In this document: positions 15,401 to 23,173 of the stretch, one piece after another
Layout: each line of letters begins with the position of its first letter
How positions within the stretch are numbered: the first letter of the stretch is position 1
DNA from: UBA7672 sp031419455
Lineage (GTDB): Bacteria > Pseudomonadota > Alphaproteobacteria > Caulobacterales > Hyphomonadaceae
Direction: 5' to 3'
NCBI GenBank assembly: GCA_031419455.1
Contig: JANOKS010000123.1
Coordinates: 1 to 30,129 of the forward strand
Length of the DNA: 30,129 bases
Position numbers and translations under genes: made by a program
The notes under the pieces: model-generated
Database searches by the model: none
Told to the model about the DNA's origin: nothing
What the model saw: the letters and a program-made list of their open reading frames with translations, nothing else

Positions 15401-17262
15401 ACCACCGCCACATATTCCTCGATCCCAACCCGACAGATCTCGAGGCGACCTGGAACGAGCGCAAGCGCATGTTCGACCTGCCGCGCTCGTCCTGGGCGGA
15501 CTACAACAAGGCGCTGATTTCCAGGGGCGGCGGCGTCTTTGAACGCTCGGCCAAGTCGATCCCGCTGTCGCCGGAAGTGAAAGCCCTCACCGGTCTCACC
15601 GACGACGCCGTCACGCCCGACGCGTTGATGAAGGCGCTGCTCGGCGCCGAGGCGGACCTGCTCTGGTTCGGCGGCATCGGCACTTACATCAAGGCCTCGG
15701 CGCAGAGCCATGCCGACGTGGGCGACAAGTCCAACGATGCGCTGCGCATGGACGCGAAGGACCTGAAAGCCAAAGTCATCGCCGAAGGCGCCAATCTAGG
15801 GATGACGCAGGCGGCGCGCATCGAATTCGCCCGCCATGGCGGACGTATCAACACAGACGCCATCGACAATTCCGCCGGCGTGGATAGCTCCGATCACGAG
15901 GTCAACATCAAGATCCTCACCACCGAGGCGATCAACAGACAGGCGCTTAAGGCCGACGATCGCAACGCCCTGCTCGCCAGCATGACGGACGAGGTCGGCC
16001 ACCTTGTCCTGCAGAACAACTACGACCAGACCGGCGCGCTCAGCATGATGCAGGCAACCGCGTCCGCCGACCTCGACAGTCATGAACGCCTGATCGAGAC
16101 GCTTGAGGCCCAAGGCAAGCTGGACCGCGCGGTCGAGGGCCTCCCTTCCACCGAATCCTTCCGCAAGCTGCGCGACCTTGGGCTCGGCCTCACGCGCCCG
16201 GAACTCGCCGTCATCATGGCCTACGCCAAGCTCGACCTGTTCTCATCCATCGTGGCCTCCAAGGCGCCGGACGATCCGGCGTTTGAACCGCTGCTGATCC
16301 ACTATTTCCCCGACGAACTGGCGAAGTTCGCCGAGGCCCGCAAGCACCACCGGCTGCGCCGCGAGATCGTCGCCACCATGCTCTCGAACCGCATCGTCAA
16401 CCTCACCGGGCCTGTGTTTGCAGTCCAGAAGCGCGACGCCGAAGGCATCGACGCCGGCCATGTGGCGCAGGCCTTCGAGGCGGCGTACTCCGCCTTCCAC
16501 ATCGACGACCTCGTTGACCGGATCAGCGCGCTTGACGGCAAGGTCCCGGCCCAGGCGCAGACCCTGATGATGGTCGAAACGTCCGCCAACCTCCGCATGC
16601 TGGCGGGCGGGTTCCTGTCGGACCCTGACCTCATCCGCACCAGCTCGATCGCGCGCACGGTCGATCGCTCGCATGATGCAATCGCCGAGGTCCGCGCGCT
16701 GCTTCCCTCCGCCCTCTCGCCGCTCGTTCTCGGCCGTGTCGAAGCGCGCGCCGAGCAATACCGCGCAGCAGGCGCGCTGGCCGACGTCGCCCATGATGTC
16801 GCCCTGGTCCGCGCGCTGGCCTCGGCCCGCGAGACTGTGGAAATCGCCGAACAGACGCGCTGGCCGCTTGCCGCGGCCCTGTTCGTCCAGCACCAGGTCG
16901 GCGCCCAGCTCGGCCTTGACCGTATGCGCGCGGCCGCACGCGACCTGCAGCCCCGTGACCACTGGGATCGCCTCGCCCTCCAGCGCGTCGCCGACGACCT
17001 GCCCCGCCAGCAGAGCGAACTCACGGTCGCCGCGATCCGCCACGCCCGGAAAGCAGGCGCCCATGCTGACGGCCTCGACCGCGATTCGGCCCGCCTTCTG
17101 GTCGAAGCCTGGATCGCGCCCCGCAAGGCCCTCGCCGACCGCCTGATGCAACCCATGGGCGCATTCGACAGGCAGGGCGGATGGTCGCTGGCGAAATTGG
17201 TGTTGCTGGGCGACGCGGTGCGCGAATTCGTCTATGCTTCCCGCGCCGAGCCGGGCAACTGA
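12433..17262 (+). CDS. NAD-specific glutamate dehydrogenase (large, GDH-180 type)
   Basis: This enzyme of about 1,609 residues oxidises glutamate to 2-oxoglutarate with NAD and feeds carbon from amino acids into the TCA cycle. It matches the Bac_GDH family along its whole length. N-terminal ACT-like regulatory regions are followed by the catalytic core ARGGLRWSDRRDDFRSE (about 792-808), VGSKGGFYPK and LGDAFASGGSVGYDHKK (about 916-932), then a helical C-terminal part. The start is unusual. No ATG, GTG or TTG lies near the expected N-terminus, but GGAGAG with a six-base spacer precedes CTG at 12433, and that start gives the normal family length. The alternative ATG at 12253 overlaps the previous gene's end and adds 60 Arg-rich residues unlike the family. 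Confidence 0.93.
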   Translation: MSNELAFSRDDLLAANRALAPKKKDDPALLDFLDQYRADAFVEDFLALTTEDAAVLALGLWDFNRQNEANDGRAIRVRRAIGAGDRPLRLDIAEIVGPDLAFLVDSAIVACQEAKVEIRAVLHPVVAGPKGNRSAIQIHLPLLDDHLRAELQKRLEDTFADVAVVNADFHAMREKMESVAAELASVKATGGRTSAEINEARAFLAWLADENFTYLGARDYTFAIDKDGRLAAEEPVVDEASGLGILRDYERNVLSRGAEPTMLTPTVRALINEPSPIIVAKASFVSRVHRRSHADYIGVKRYDARGDVIGETRFVGLFTSEAYIRAADEVPLIRRKIENVKAAAPQGSRFTQKQLDLVLKSYPRDELFQISEADLERISSGVLRLLLRPRTRLFIRRDRFDRYVSALLYTPRDSYNSELRTRAHRLLADAYGGRTTAYYPSFGEGPLARVHLIIGVDRGHPEPDQDALDLQMRQLFETWEDALARVARATGGDQALTALAHFTVAYKEAFQPEEGLADLLTLASLAPGKALRARVWGPDFEANISRVKIYHRDSPLDLAEIVPVLERMGLRVQAEVGYPIRISQHEDNAGGTVYVHDLAIDRPAGQKRLDARFEKAFEAIWARDTENDRFNSLVVALGVDWRAAALLRTLCRYRSQSGLDPSELVQVRALAEHPDIANNLLKLFAIKFDPTAKGDLTARTAAATPVIAEIEKQLEAVATLDADRALRRLLALVKSLQRTNFYLTDATGKPHRHIAVKIASREADPLPAPRPFREIFVWSPDVEGVHLRFGPVARGGLRWSDRRDDFRSEVLGLVKAQQVKNAVIVPVGSKGGFYPKTLPAKGTREEIQAAGIAAYKVFVGALLQLTDNIVDGKTVHPPGVVAWDGDDPYLVVAADKGTATFSDIANGLSADYNFWLGDAFASGGSVGYDHKKMGITARGAWEAVKRHFREMGSDTQTQPFSVIGIGDMSGDVFGNGMLLSKCIQLRAAFDHRHIFLDPNPTDLEATWNERKRMFDLPRSSWADYNKALISRGGGVFERSAKSIPLSPEVKALTGLTDDAVTPDALMKALLGAEADLLWFGGIGTYIKASAQSHADVGDKSNDALRMDAKDLKAKVIAEGANLGMTQAARIEFARHGGRINTDAIDNSAGVDSSDHEVNIKILTTEAINRQALKADDRNALLASMTDEVGHLVLQNNYDQTGALSMMQATASADLDSHERLIETLEAQGKLDRAVEGLPSTESFRKLRDLGLGLTRPELAVIMAYAKLDLFSSIVASKAPDDPAFEPLLIHYFPDELAKFAEARKHHRLRREIVATMLSNRIVNLTGPVFAVQKRDAEGIDAGHVAQAFEAAYSAFHIDDLVDRISALDGKVPAQAQTLMMVETSANLRMLAGGFLSDPDLIRTSSIARTVDRSHDAIAEVRALLPSALSPLVLGRVEARAEQYRAAGALADVAHDVALVRALASARETVEIAEQTRWPLAAALFVQHQVGAQLGLDRMRAAARDLQPRDHWDRLALQRVADDLPRQQSELTVAAIRHARKAGAHADGLDRDSARLLVEAWIAPRKALADRLMQPMGAFDRQGGWSLAKLVLLGDAVREFVYASRAEPGN

Positions 17263-17292
17263 CATACACTTTTGATTCAAGGTGGAGTGATC

Positions 17293-17817
17293 GTGGACCG
17301 CGATCTGACCTTTCGCGACGCCCAGCTGAAGGACGCCGCAGGACTGGCGGAGATTGGCCGTGAAACGTTCGCCGAAACGTTTGGCGACCTCTATCCGCCA
17401 GGCGACCTGCGCCAGTTCCTCGACGATACCTATTCCGTCGGCAAGATGGAGGCGGACCTCAAGGACCCGGATGTCGAGGTGCGCATCGCCTATTCGGGCA
17501 AGCGCATGGTGGCCTACTGCAAGATCGGCCCCTGCAAGCTGCCGATCGACACCGGCCCTGAACCCGCCCTCGAACTCCACCGCGTCTATGTCTACCAGCA
17601 CGGACAGGGCGTCGGCGTCGGCCGCATCCTGCTGGCATGGGCGATCGAACGGGCGCGCCAGCGGGGGGCGAAGAACCTTTTCCTCGGCGTATGGGAATCC
17701 AACGACAAGGCGATCGCGCTTTATGAAAGCCGTGGCTTCGACAAGGTCGGCGGCTACAAGTTCAAGGTCGGCGACACGATCGATGACGAATTCATCATGC
17801 GCCTTCGCCTTGCGTAA
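17293..17817 (+). CDS. GNAT family N-acetyltransferase
   Basis: This 174-residue acetyl-CoA-dependent transferase has a short N-terminal strand-helix (DLTFRDAQLKDAAGLAEIGRETF). The acetyl-CoA loop is LHRVYVYQHGQGVGVGRILL, carrying the family Q/R-x-x-G-x-G/A signature as GQGVGVGR. This is followed by LFLGVWESNDKAIALYESRGF, the standard motif B. GTG at 17293 is used because GGTGGAG lies five bases upstream; GTG at 17287 and TTG at 17272 are alternatives. It begins 30 bases after the glutamate dehydrogenase stop codon and may be co-transcribed. The acceptor substrate cannot be told from the sequence. Confidence 0.88.
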   Translation: MDRDLTFRDAQLKDAAGLAEIGRETFAETFGDLYPPGDLRQFLDDTYSVGKMEADLKDPDVEVRIAYSGKRMVAYCKIGPCKLPIDTGPEPALELHRVYVYQHGQGVGVGRILLAWAIERARQRGAKNLFLGVWESNDKAIALYESRGFDKVGGYKFKVGDTIDDEFIMRLRLA

Positions 17818-17908
17818 CCCTGCTTACCTGTCGCTTTCCGCTTAACTCGGCGCCGCAATCCGCCTACATAGCCGACAAGCCCGCGTGGGCGAGGGAGCTG
17901 CCATCACC

Positions 17909-18715
17909 ATGGATTTTGACTTTACGCCGCTGCTGAACGATCCGGCCGCGTGGGCGGCCCTTGTATCGCTCGTGGTCATGGAAATCGTGCTCGGCATCGA
18001 CAACCTGATCTTCATCTCGATCCTGACCAACAAGTTGCCCGAGCATCAGCGGGCGAAGGCGCGGAACATCGGCATTTCGCTGGCGCTGATCATGCGCTTG
18101 GCTCTGCTGTTCACGATCACGTGGGTGGTCGGCCTGATCCAGCCGGTCATCGACCTCGGCCTCGTCGGCCCGCCGGGCGAACATGGCGAGGCCACCTTCG
18201 AGACCGCCTTCTCCTGGCGTGACCTCATCCTGATCGCCGGCGGCCTGTTCCTGGTCTGGAAGGCGACCACGGAAATCCACCACACCATGGACGTTCATAC
18301 TGACGCCAAGGAAGGCGCGCCGATCACCGGCCGCGTCGCCCTCAATTTCGGCGCCGCCATCGTCCAGATCATCATCCTCGACCTGGTTTTCTCGATCGAC
18401 TCGATCCTGACAGCCGTCGGCATGACCGATCATCTGGTCATCATGTTCATCGCGGTCATCTCGGCCGTAACCGTGATGCTGCTGGCATCAGGGCCCCTTG
18501 CCCGCTTCATCAACGCCAATCCGACGGTCGTCATGCTGGCGCTCGGCTTCCTGCTGATGATCGGCATGGTGCTGATCGCCGATGGCTTCGGCATCCACGT
18601 TCCCAAGGGCTACATCTACGCTGCGATGGCTTTCTCGGCCTTTGTGGAATTCCTGAACCTGATGTCGCGCAAGCGTAAGGATAAAAAGGCTGGCGCAGAG
18701 CCGCCCTCCCATTAG
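17909..18715 (+). CDS. TerC family membrane protein
   Basis: This 268-residue integral membrane protein of the TerC family is built from seven or more membrane helices. Both diagnostic acidic motifs are present in-membrane: VVMEIVLGIDNLIFISIL near the N-terminus and ILDLVFSIDSILTAVGM around residue 165. Members are linked with tellurite resistance and, more recently, manganese export and metal loading of secreted enzymes. The start at 17909 follows GAGGGAG by 11 bases; a GTG at 17885 in the same frame would add eight residues. A short cytoplasmic Lys-rich tail (RKRKDKKAG) ends the protein. The exact ion is unproven here. Confidence 0.9.
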   Translation: MDFDFTPLLNDPAAWAALVSLVVMEIVLGIDNLIFISILTNKLPEHQRAKARNIGISLALIMRLALLFTITWVVGLIQPVIDLGLVGPPGEHGEATFETAFSWRDLILIAGGLFLVWKATTEIHHTMDVHTDAKEGAPITGRVALNFGAAIVQIIILDLVFSIDSILTAVGMTDHLVIMFIAVISAVTVMLLASGPLARFINANPTVVMLALGFLLMIGMVLIADGFGIHVPKGYIYAAMAFSAFVEFLNLMSRKRKDKKAGAEPPSH

Positions 18716-18792
18716 GCAACCGTCGCTGTAGTTGGCTGTACATATCGCTTTCCCGCCACAGGCGTGGTCAGTTGCGCACGCCCACTTCCATA

Positions 18793-18814
18793 TATGTGAG
18801 CGAGCGCTCACATA
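18793..18814. promoter_or_regulatory. TetR-type operator palindrome upstream of the hydroxylase genes
   Basis: A perfect inverted repeat with 10-base arms TATGTGAGCG and CGCTCACATA separated by AG. The size, symmetry and GTGAGCG...CGCTCAC core are typical of TetR-family operators. It sits three bases upstream of a consensus -35 box (TTGACA, 18818-18823) that heads the two-gene molybdenum hydroxylase operon. No TetR gene is present in the window. Confidence 0.6.
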
Positions 18815-18817
18815 GGG

Positions 18818-18856
18818 TTGACACGACGGCGCTGCAGCGCTGCACGAGCATATTTT
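18818..18856 (+). promoter_or_regulatory. Probable promoter of the molybdenum hydroxylase operon
   Basis: TTGACA at 18818-18823 is a perfect -35 element. No good -10 lies at the ideal 17-base spacing (TGCACG there); the A/T-rich CATATTTT at 18849-18856 is about 26 bases on. The hairpin CAGCCT-CAC-AGGCTG (18857-18871) lies in the probable leader. The -35 call is solid; the -10 is uncertain. Confidence 0.4.
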
Positions 18857-18887
18857 CAGCCTCACAGGCTGACGGCGGAGGGTTGCC

Positions 18888-19340
18888 ATGAAGCTGACGA
18901 TCAACGGCAAGGAACAGGAGTATGTCGGCGAGGAGGATCGCCCCCTGCTCTGGTATCTGCGTGAGGACCTCAAGCTCACCGGTACGAAGTTCGGCTGCGG
19001 CGTCGCCGCCTGTGGCGCCTGCACTGTGCTGGTCGATGGCGAGCCGACGCGCGCCTGCATGACGCCCGCCGCTTCGCTCGCTGGCAAGAAGATCACCACG
19101 ATCGAAGGCCTCGATACCCCGGCCGGCAAAGCCGTGCAGGCCGCGTGGCAGGAGCTGGATGTGGTTCAGTGCGGCTGGTGCCAGTCCGGCCAGATGCTGG
19201 CCGCGGCAGCGTTGCTCACCACGACGCCAAAACCCACCGAGCAGCAGATCACCGACGGCATGAACTCCAACATCTGCCGCTGCGCCACCTATCACCGCAT
19301 CCGAGGCGCCGTCGCGCGCGCCTCCGAGATCATGGGGTAA
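18888..19340 (+). CDS. (2Fe-2S) small subunit of a molybdenum hydroxylase (IorA-like)
   Basis: This 150-residue electron-transfer subunit carries two [2Fe-2S] clusters. The N-terminal plant-type ferredoxin site is FGCGVAACGACTVLVDG with a further Cys in RACMTP. The C-terminal four-helix domain has QCGWCQSGQ and NICRCATY, giving the C-x2-C and C-x-C pairs. It passes electrons from the molybdopterin subunit encoded immediately downstream (five-base gap) to an acceptor. GGAGGG lies just before the ATG. The closest known enzymes are isoquinoline 1-oxidoreductase and related aldehyde/N-heterocycle hydroxylases, which lack a separate FAD subunit, and none is seen here. Confidence 0.92.
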   Translation: MKLTINGKEQEYVGEEDRPLLWYLREDLKLTGTKFGCGVAACGACTVLVDGEPTRACMTPAASLAGKKITTIEGLDTPAGKAVQAAWQELDVVQCGWCQSGQMLAAAALLTTTPKPTEQQITDGMNSNICRCATYHRIRGAVARASEIMG

Positions 19341-19345
19341 TCGAC

Positions 19346-21517
19346 ATGGCTGACACCGCAACCTTCTCCCCCTCGCGCCGTCTCGTTTTGACGGTCATGG
19401 GCCTCGGCGCCGCCGGCTTTGCCGTCGGCTGCTCGGTCGGAAACACCGCCGCCGCGGCCGGGCCGGTCGCGCAGACCGCGCTTGGCGATTATGTCCGCAT
19501 CGGCTCCGACAACACGATCACCGTCTACCTGCGCCACATCGAATTCGGCCAGGGGGTCTCGACGGGTCTCACCACCATCGTCGCCGAGGAGATCGACGCC
19601 GACTGGAGCCAGATGCGTTTCGAGCACTCGCCTGCCGATAATGCCAAGTACGGCAACCCGGTCTTTGGCGGCATGATGGGCACGGGCGGCTCCACCGCCA
19701 TTTTCTCGTCCTGGGGCCAGCTGCGCGCCGCCGGCGCCAGCGCGCGCGAAATGCTGCGCCAGGCCGCCGCGAAGAAGTTCGGCGTCGATGCGTCCGAAGT
19801 CCTGATGGTCAAGGGCAAGGCCGAAGCCGCCGGAAAGTCGGCCACCTATGGCGAGCTCGCCGTGGAAGCCGCCGCCATCCCGGCGCCTGACGTCGCCTCG
19901 CTGCAATACAAGGACGCGGCCGCCTACGAGTTCATCGGCAAGGAGCGCGATCCGTCGAAATCCTTCGGCCGTCTCGACTCGGCCGACAAGGTCCACGCCA
20001 AGGCGCAGTACGCCCTCGACTACCACCCCGAAGGCACGCTGGTCGCCCTGCTCCAGCGCAGTCCGAAGTTCGGCGGCAAGGTCGCGAGCTTCGACGACAC
20101 CGCCGCCAAGGCTGTGAAAGGCGTCACCGACGTCATCCAGATCTCCAACGGCGTCGCCGTTGTCGCCACGGATTTCTGGGCCGCGAAAAAAGGCCGCGAA
20201 GCCCTGAAAGTGACGTGGGACGACAGCGCCGCCGAAACGCGGTCCTCCGAAGCCATCTTCGCCGACTATCGCAAGACGCTCGCGAAAGCCGGCCACGAAG
20301 CCCGCAAGGAAGGCAAAGGCGCCGGCGCCCTGCAGGGCGCAGGCGAAGTCATCACCGCCGACTTCGACTTCCCGTTCCTCGTCCATGCGCCGATGGAACC
20401 GCTGAACTGCGTCGTCGAATACAAGCCAGGCACAAGCGCCGTGATCCATTCCGGCTCGCAGATGCCGACGGGAGACCAGGCCGCGGCCTGCGCCGTCCTC
20501 GGCCTCGCGCCGGAACAGGTGACGATCGTCACGCACCTCGCCGGCGGCTCGTTCGGCCGTCGCGCGACGCCTGATGCGGATCTCGTTTCCGAAGCCGCGC
20601 AGATCGCCAAGGCCGTCAACGGCAAGGCCCCCGTCCGCCTGATGTGGACGCGTGAGGATGACATCCGCTCGGGCAAGTATCGCCCGATGACGGTTCACCG
20701 CATGACCGCCCGCATCAATGGCGGCAAGCTGGAAGCCTGGGGCGACCGCACGGCGATCCAGTCGATCATGGAAGGCACGCCCTTCGCCGTTCCCGGCCAG
20801 GTCGACACCTCCTCCATCGAGGGCGGCCACGACATCGCCTACGCCATTCCCAACATCACGGTGGATGTGCATCTGGTGAAACAGCCGACCAGCGTTCTCT
20901 GGTGGCGCTCCGTGGGCCACACCCACACAGCCTACGCCAAGGAACACTTCTTCGACGTCGTCGCGAAGAAGCTGGGCAAGGATCCGGTGGAATACCGCCG
21001 CGAACTCCTCGCTGGTCATCCTCGCCTGCTCGGCGTGCTGAACCTCGCGGCTGAAAAAGCCGGATGGAATACGCCGCTTCCGGCCGGAAAATTCCGCGGC
21101 GTCGCCGTACACCACTCCTTCTCGTCCTACGTGGCGGAAGTGGCGGAAGTCTCGGTTGCGGCTGATGGCACATTCCATGTCGATCGCGTCGTCTGCGCGG
21201 TCGATTGCGGCATCGTCATCAATCCCGACATCGTGCGCGCACAGATGGAGGGCGGCATCGGCTATGGCCTGTCGTCCATCCTCGGCGAGGCGCTGACGCT
21301 GAAGGATGGCGCGCCGGTGCAGTCGAACTTCTTCGACTACAACGTGCTGCGCATGAACCAGATGCCGAAGGTCGAGGTCTTCATCGTGCCGTCGACCGAG
21401 CCGCCGAGCGGCGTGGGCGAGCCCGGGGTGCCGCCGATCGGCCCCGCCGTCGCCAATGCGCTCCTTGCCGCCACCGGCAAGACCTACGCAAAACTGCCGC
21501 TCGGCACCAAAGCCTAG
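19346..21517 (+). CDS. Molybdopterin-binding large subunit, isoquinoline-oxidoreductase type (IorB-like)
   Basis: This 723-residue catalytic subunit of the xanthine dehydrogenase family uses a molybdenum cytosine-dinucleotide-type cofactor and hydroxylates N-heterocycles or aldehydes. A twin-arginine signal is visible: SRRLVL (10-15), then a hydrophobic stretch ending AVGCS with Cys29 as a possible lipid site, so the enzyme is probably periplasmic. Cofactor-contact regions include IEFGQGVSTGLTTIVAEEID, AGGSFGRRATPD, and near the C-terminus GVGEPGVPPIGP (about 689-700) with the catalytic Glu. The start at 19346 is chosen since it puts the Tat signal at the N-terminus. The operon appears to be under the upstream TetR-type operator. 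The true substrate is unknown. Confidence 0.92.
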   Translation: MADTATFSPSRRLVLTVMGLGAAGFAVGCSVGNTAAAAGPVAQTALGDYVRIGSDNTITVYLRHIEFGQGVSTGLTTIVAEEIDADWSQMRFEHSPADNAKYGNPVFGGMMGTGGSTAIFSSWGQLRAAGASAREMLRQAAAKKFGVDASEVLMVKGKAEAAGKSATYGELAVEAAAIPAPDVASLQYKDAAAYEFIGKERDPSKSFGRLDSADKVHAKAQYALDYHPEGTLVALLQRSPKFGGKVASFDDTAAKAVKGVTDVIQISNGVAVVATDFWAAKKGREALKVTWDDSAAETRSSEAIFADYRKTLAKAGHEARKEGKGAGALQGAGEVITADFDFPFLVHAPMEPLNCVVEYKPGTSAVIHSGSQMPTGDQAAACAVLGLAPEQVTIVTHLAGGSFGRRATPDADLVSEAAQIAKAVNGKAPVRLMWTREDDIRSGKYRPMTVHRMTARINGGKLEAWGDRTAIQSIMEGTPFAVPGQVDTSSIEGGHDIAYAIPNITVDVHLVKQPTSVLWWRSVGHTHTAYAKEHFFDVVAKKLGKDPVEYRRELLAGHPRLLGVLNLAAEKAGWNTPLPAGKFRGVAVHHSFSSYVAEVAEVSVAADGTFHVDRVVCAVDCGIVINPDIVRAQMEGGIGYGLSSILGEALTLKDGAPVQSNFFDYNVLRMNQMPKVEVFIVPSTEPPSGVGEPGVPPIGPAVANALLAATGKTYAKLPLGTKA

Positions 21518-21530
21518 TGAAGATCCCTGG

Positions 21531-21559
21531 CGCCTCCCATCTCAACCAGGTGGGAGGCG
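21531..21559 (+). promoter_or_regulatory. Hairpin masking the ribosome site of the small membrane protein
   Basis: Perfect nine-base arms CGCCTCCCA and TGGGAGGCG surround an 11-base loop. The 3' arm contains the GGGAGG that would be the ribosome-binding site for the ATG at 21564. No T-run follows, so it is not a standard terminator. It could limit translation of the downstream gene, or stabilise the 3' end of the hydroxylase mRNA. Confidence 0.5.
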
Positions 21560-21563
21560 GCCA

Positions 21564-21827
21564 ATGCTCGACATCGCACTCTGGATTGTCGGCGGCGTAA
21601 TCGCGCTGTTCGCGCTCGACCGCGTCTTGCTCTGGATGGAAGCGCGTGGCTGGATCTATTGGCGCAAGGTGAAATCGAAGAGCGGCGCCGGCGACGTGCT
21701 CACCGGCTTCGGTTTCAGCGATCCCGGCACGCGCCATCTCGAAGAAGCGCGGCGTGAGCATGTGCTTGAGGACGAGGAAGACGGCGATGATGACGCCCAA
21801 CGGAAAAATACTGACCGGTTGACCTAA
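21564..21827 (+). CDS. Small membrane protein with acidic tail
   Basis: This 87-residue protein has a single N-terminal membrane helix (LDIALWIVGGVIALFALDRVLL), a short aromatic-rich segment with GWIYWRK and a small TGFGF-x-DPGTRH stretch. It ends in a charged tail rich in Glu and Asp (EDEEDGDDD). A GGGAGGCGG ribosome site precedes the ATG but sits inside a hairpin. It lies 46 bases after the molybdenum hydroxylase large subunit, so co-transcription is possible. No family recognised. Confidence 0.65.
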   Translation: MLDIALWIVGGVIALFALDRVLLWMEARGWIYWRKVKSKSGAGDVLTGFGFSDPGTRHLEEARREHVLEDEEDGDDDAQRKNTDRLT

Positions 21828-21857
21828 CGATCTCAATCCGGGCCGCCCGGAACGTAC

Positions 21858-21911
21858 ATTACGGTAGCGTAATCCGCCCCATTGACGCCTGATTTCCCCG
21901 ATAACTAGACA
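21858..21911 (+). promoter_or_regulatory. Promoter with upstream palindrome for the secreted protein/DUF2145 pair
   Basis: A perfect palindrome ATTACG-N4-CGTAAT (21858-21873) lies eight bases before TTGACG (21882-21887), which is followed after 18 bases by TAGACA (21906-21911). This gives a reasonable sigma-70 promoter 25 bases upstream of the ATG at 21937. The palindrome position upstream of the -35 suits an activator site. Confidence 0.45.
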
Positions 21912-21936
21912 CTGTCAATCAGCGAAGGGGACTTCA

Positions 21937-22332
21937 ATGCGCCTGGTTCTGACTACGGCCATCCTGATGGCCATCACACCTGCCGCCCACGCCCAGTTCT
22001 CGCAGAACGCCTCGGCCGCCTCGAAGCAGACCAGCATCGCGGCAGGCGCCATCGGCGAGAGCGGACTCAAGGCCAGCTCCGGTGTTGTTTCCATTCCGCT
22101 TGGCGGCATCGCACTCGCCTCTGGCGCCGTGGGGGTCGCCGCCCGCGCGTCCGGTCATGACACCATCGCGGACGGTTTCAACGCCGGAGCCGCCGGCGCA
22201 ACTGGCGCAGCGAAAGCCGTCGTCGACTTCTCCAACTCGCCGCTGACGATCACCGATGAAGTCGTCGTCGGCCGGCCCAAGCAGACTAAAGCGCAGCCCG
22301 CGCCAATCGTGCCCCACACGCCGGCCCAGTGA
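21937..22332 (+). CDS. Small secreted Gly/Ala/Ser-rich protein
   Basis: This 131-residue protein has a clear Sec signal peptide, MRLVLTTAILMAITPAAHA, with cleavage probably before QFSQ. The mature part is rich in Ala, Gly, Ser and Val (a GVVSIPLGGIALASGAVGVAARASG helix-like run) and ends with a Pro/Lys/Gln tail. AAGGGG precedes the ATG. The stop codon overlaps the next gene's ATG by one base (TGATG), so the two are translationally coupled, and the pair probably acts at the cell envelope. No family recognised with confidence. Confidence 0.72.
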   Translation: MRLVLTTAILMAITPAAHAQFSQNASAASKQTSIAAGAIGESGLKASSGVVSIPLGGIALASGAVGVAARASGHDTIADGFNAGAAGATGAAKAVVDFSNSPLTITDEVVVGRPKQTKAQPAPIVPHTPAQ

Positions 22333-23171
22333 TGCGTCTCGCCCTTGTCGCCGCCATCGCGGCGCTCAGCCTCGCCGCCTGCGCCAGCACAGGCGGCGGA
22401 TCAACCGCAGGCGGCGGCGGCTTCAGCGCACGCGGCGCTCCCGCTGTGCATCTCACGGGAGAACAAGCCGCCGCGTTCTCGAAGCAGGTCGAACGCGACC
22501 TTGCCGACAAAGGTGCGCGGCTCGCCATCGTCTTCCGCACCGGCGAGACGCGGGACGTGCTGCCCGACGGCATCTCCTACACCCACGGCGCGTTCTGGAC
22601 GTTCGTTCCGATCAGCCTCGACGATGGGCGCGTCATCAACGGCTACGCCGTCTACAATCTCTATCATGGCGATGGCAAAACGCTGGCGATGGACAAGTCC
22701 TACCTGCACCAGGATTTTCCCATCGACTTCGTGGCCCCAAGCGCGGTGGACGATGTCGCGGTGATCATCCCGACGCCGGAAATGCAGCGCCGGATTCTCT
22801 CCATCATGGACAGCCCGTCCTATCGCGCGCTCCACATCGAGCCCTACTCGCTCGTCTCGAACCCGCACGACATCAAGTACCAGAACTGCACCGAGTTCAT
22901 GCTCGACATCATCGCGGCCGCGGCCTGGGAGACGACCGACATGGTGCAGATCAAGGCCAACCTGAAACAGCATTTCAGGCCCACGAAAGTGAAGACCTCG
23001 CTAATCGAACGCTTCCTCGCGCCGCTCGCTGAAGACCGCATCAAGACCGACGACCAGGGCGGCACGATCGTAACCGCGACCTACGAATCCATGGCCGCCT
23101 TCATGAAGGACAACGGGCTGTTGACGGAGGCCTACATCCTGCGTCGCACGCCAGGTCCGACAGCGTCGTAG
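22332..23171 (+). CDS. DUF2145 family lipoprotein
   Basis: This 279-residue protein has a lipoprotein signal (MRLALVAAIAALSLAAC, lipid Cys17 in the LAAC box). A short Gly/Ser linker leads to a DUF2145 domain of about 240 residues. Characteristic blocks include GISYTHGAFWTF, GYAVYNLYHG, DFPIDFVAPS, VIIPTPEMQRRIL, YSLVSNPHDIKYQNCTEFML and AFMKDNGLLTEAYI. The domain has features suggesting a papain-like (NlpC/YiiX) fold, with a His in the YTH block and a Cys in the QNCTE block, but this is inference. The ATG at 22332 overlaps the preceding stop by one base. A GTG at 22329 is an alternative. A role at the outer membrane in cell-wall or lipid handling is likely but unproven. Confidence 0.8.
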   Translation: MRLALVAAIAALSLAACASTGGGSTAGGGGFSARGAPAVHLTGEQAAAFSKQVERDLADKGARLAIVFRTGETRDVLPDGISYTHGAFWTFVPISLDDGRVINGYAVYNLYHGDGKTLAMDKSYLHQDFPIDFVAPSAVDDVAVIIPTPEMQRRILSIMDSPSYRALHIEPYSLVSNPHDIKYQNCTEFMLDIIAAAAWETTDMVQIKANLKQHFRPTKVKTSLIERFLAPLAEDRIKTDDQGGTIVTATYESMAAFMKDNGLLTEAYILRRTPGPTAS

Positions 23172-23173
23172 GC

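Noticed and set aside
19292..21178. 628-codon minus-strand open frame opposite the molybdenum hydroxylase
   Set aside because: Composition is that of an antisense shadow (Gly/Asp/Val/Arg-rich); the plus-strand protein is clearly conserved.
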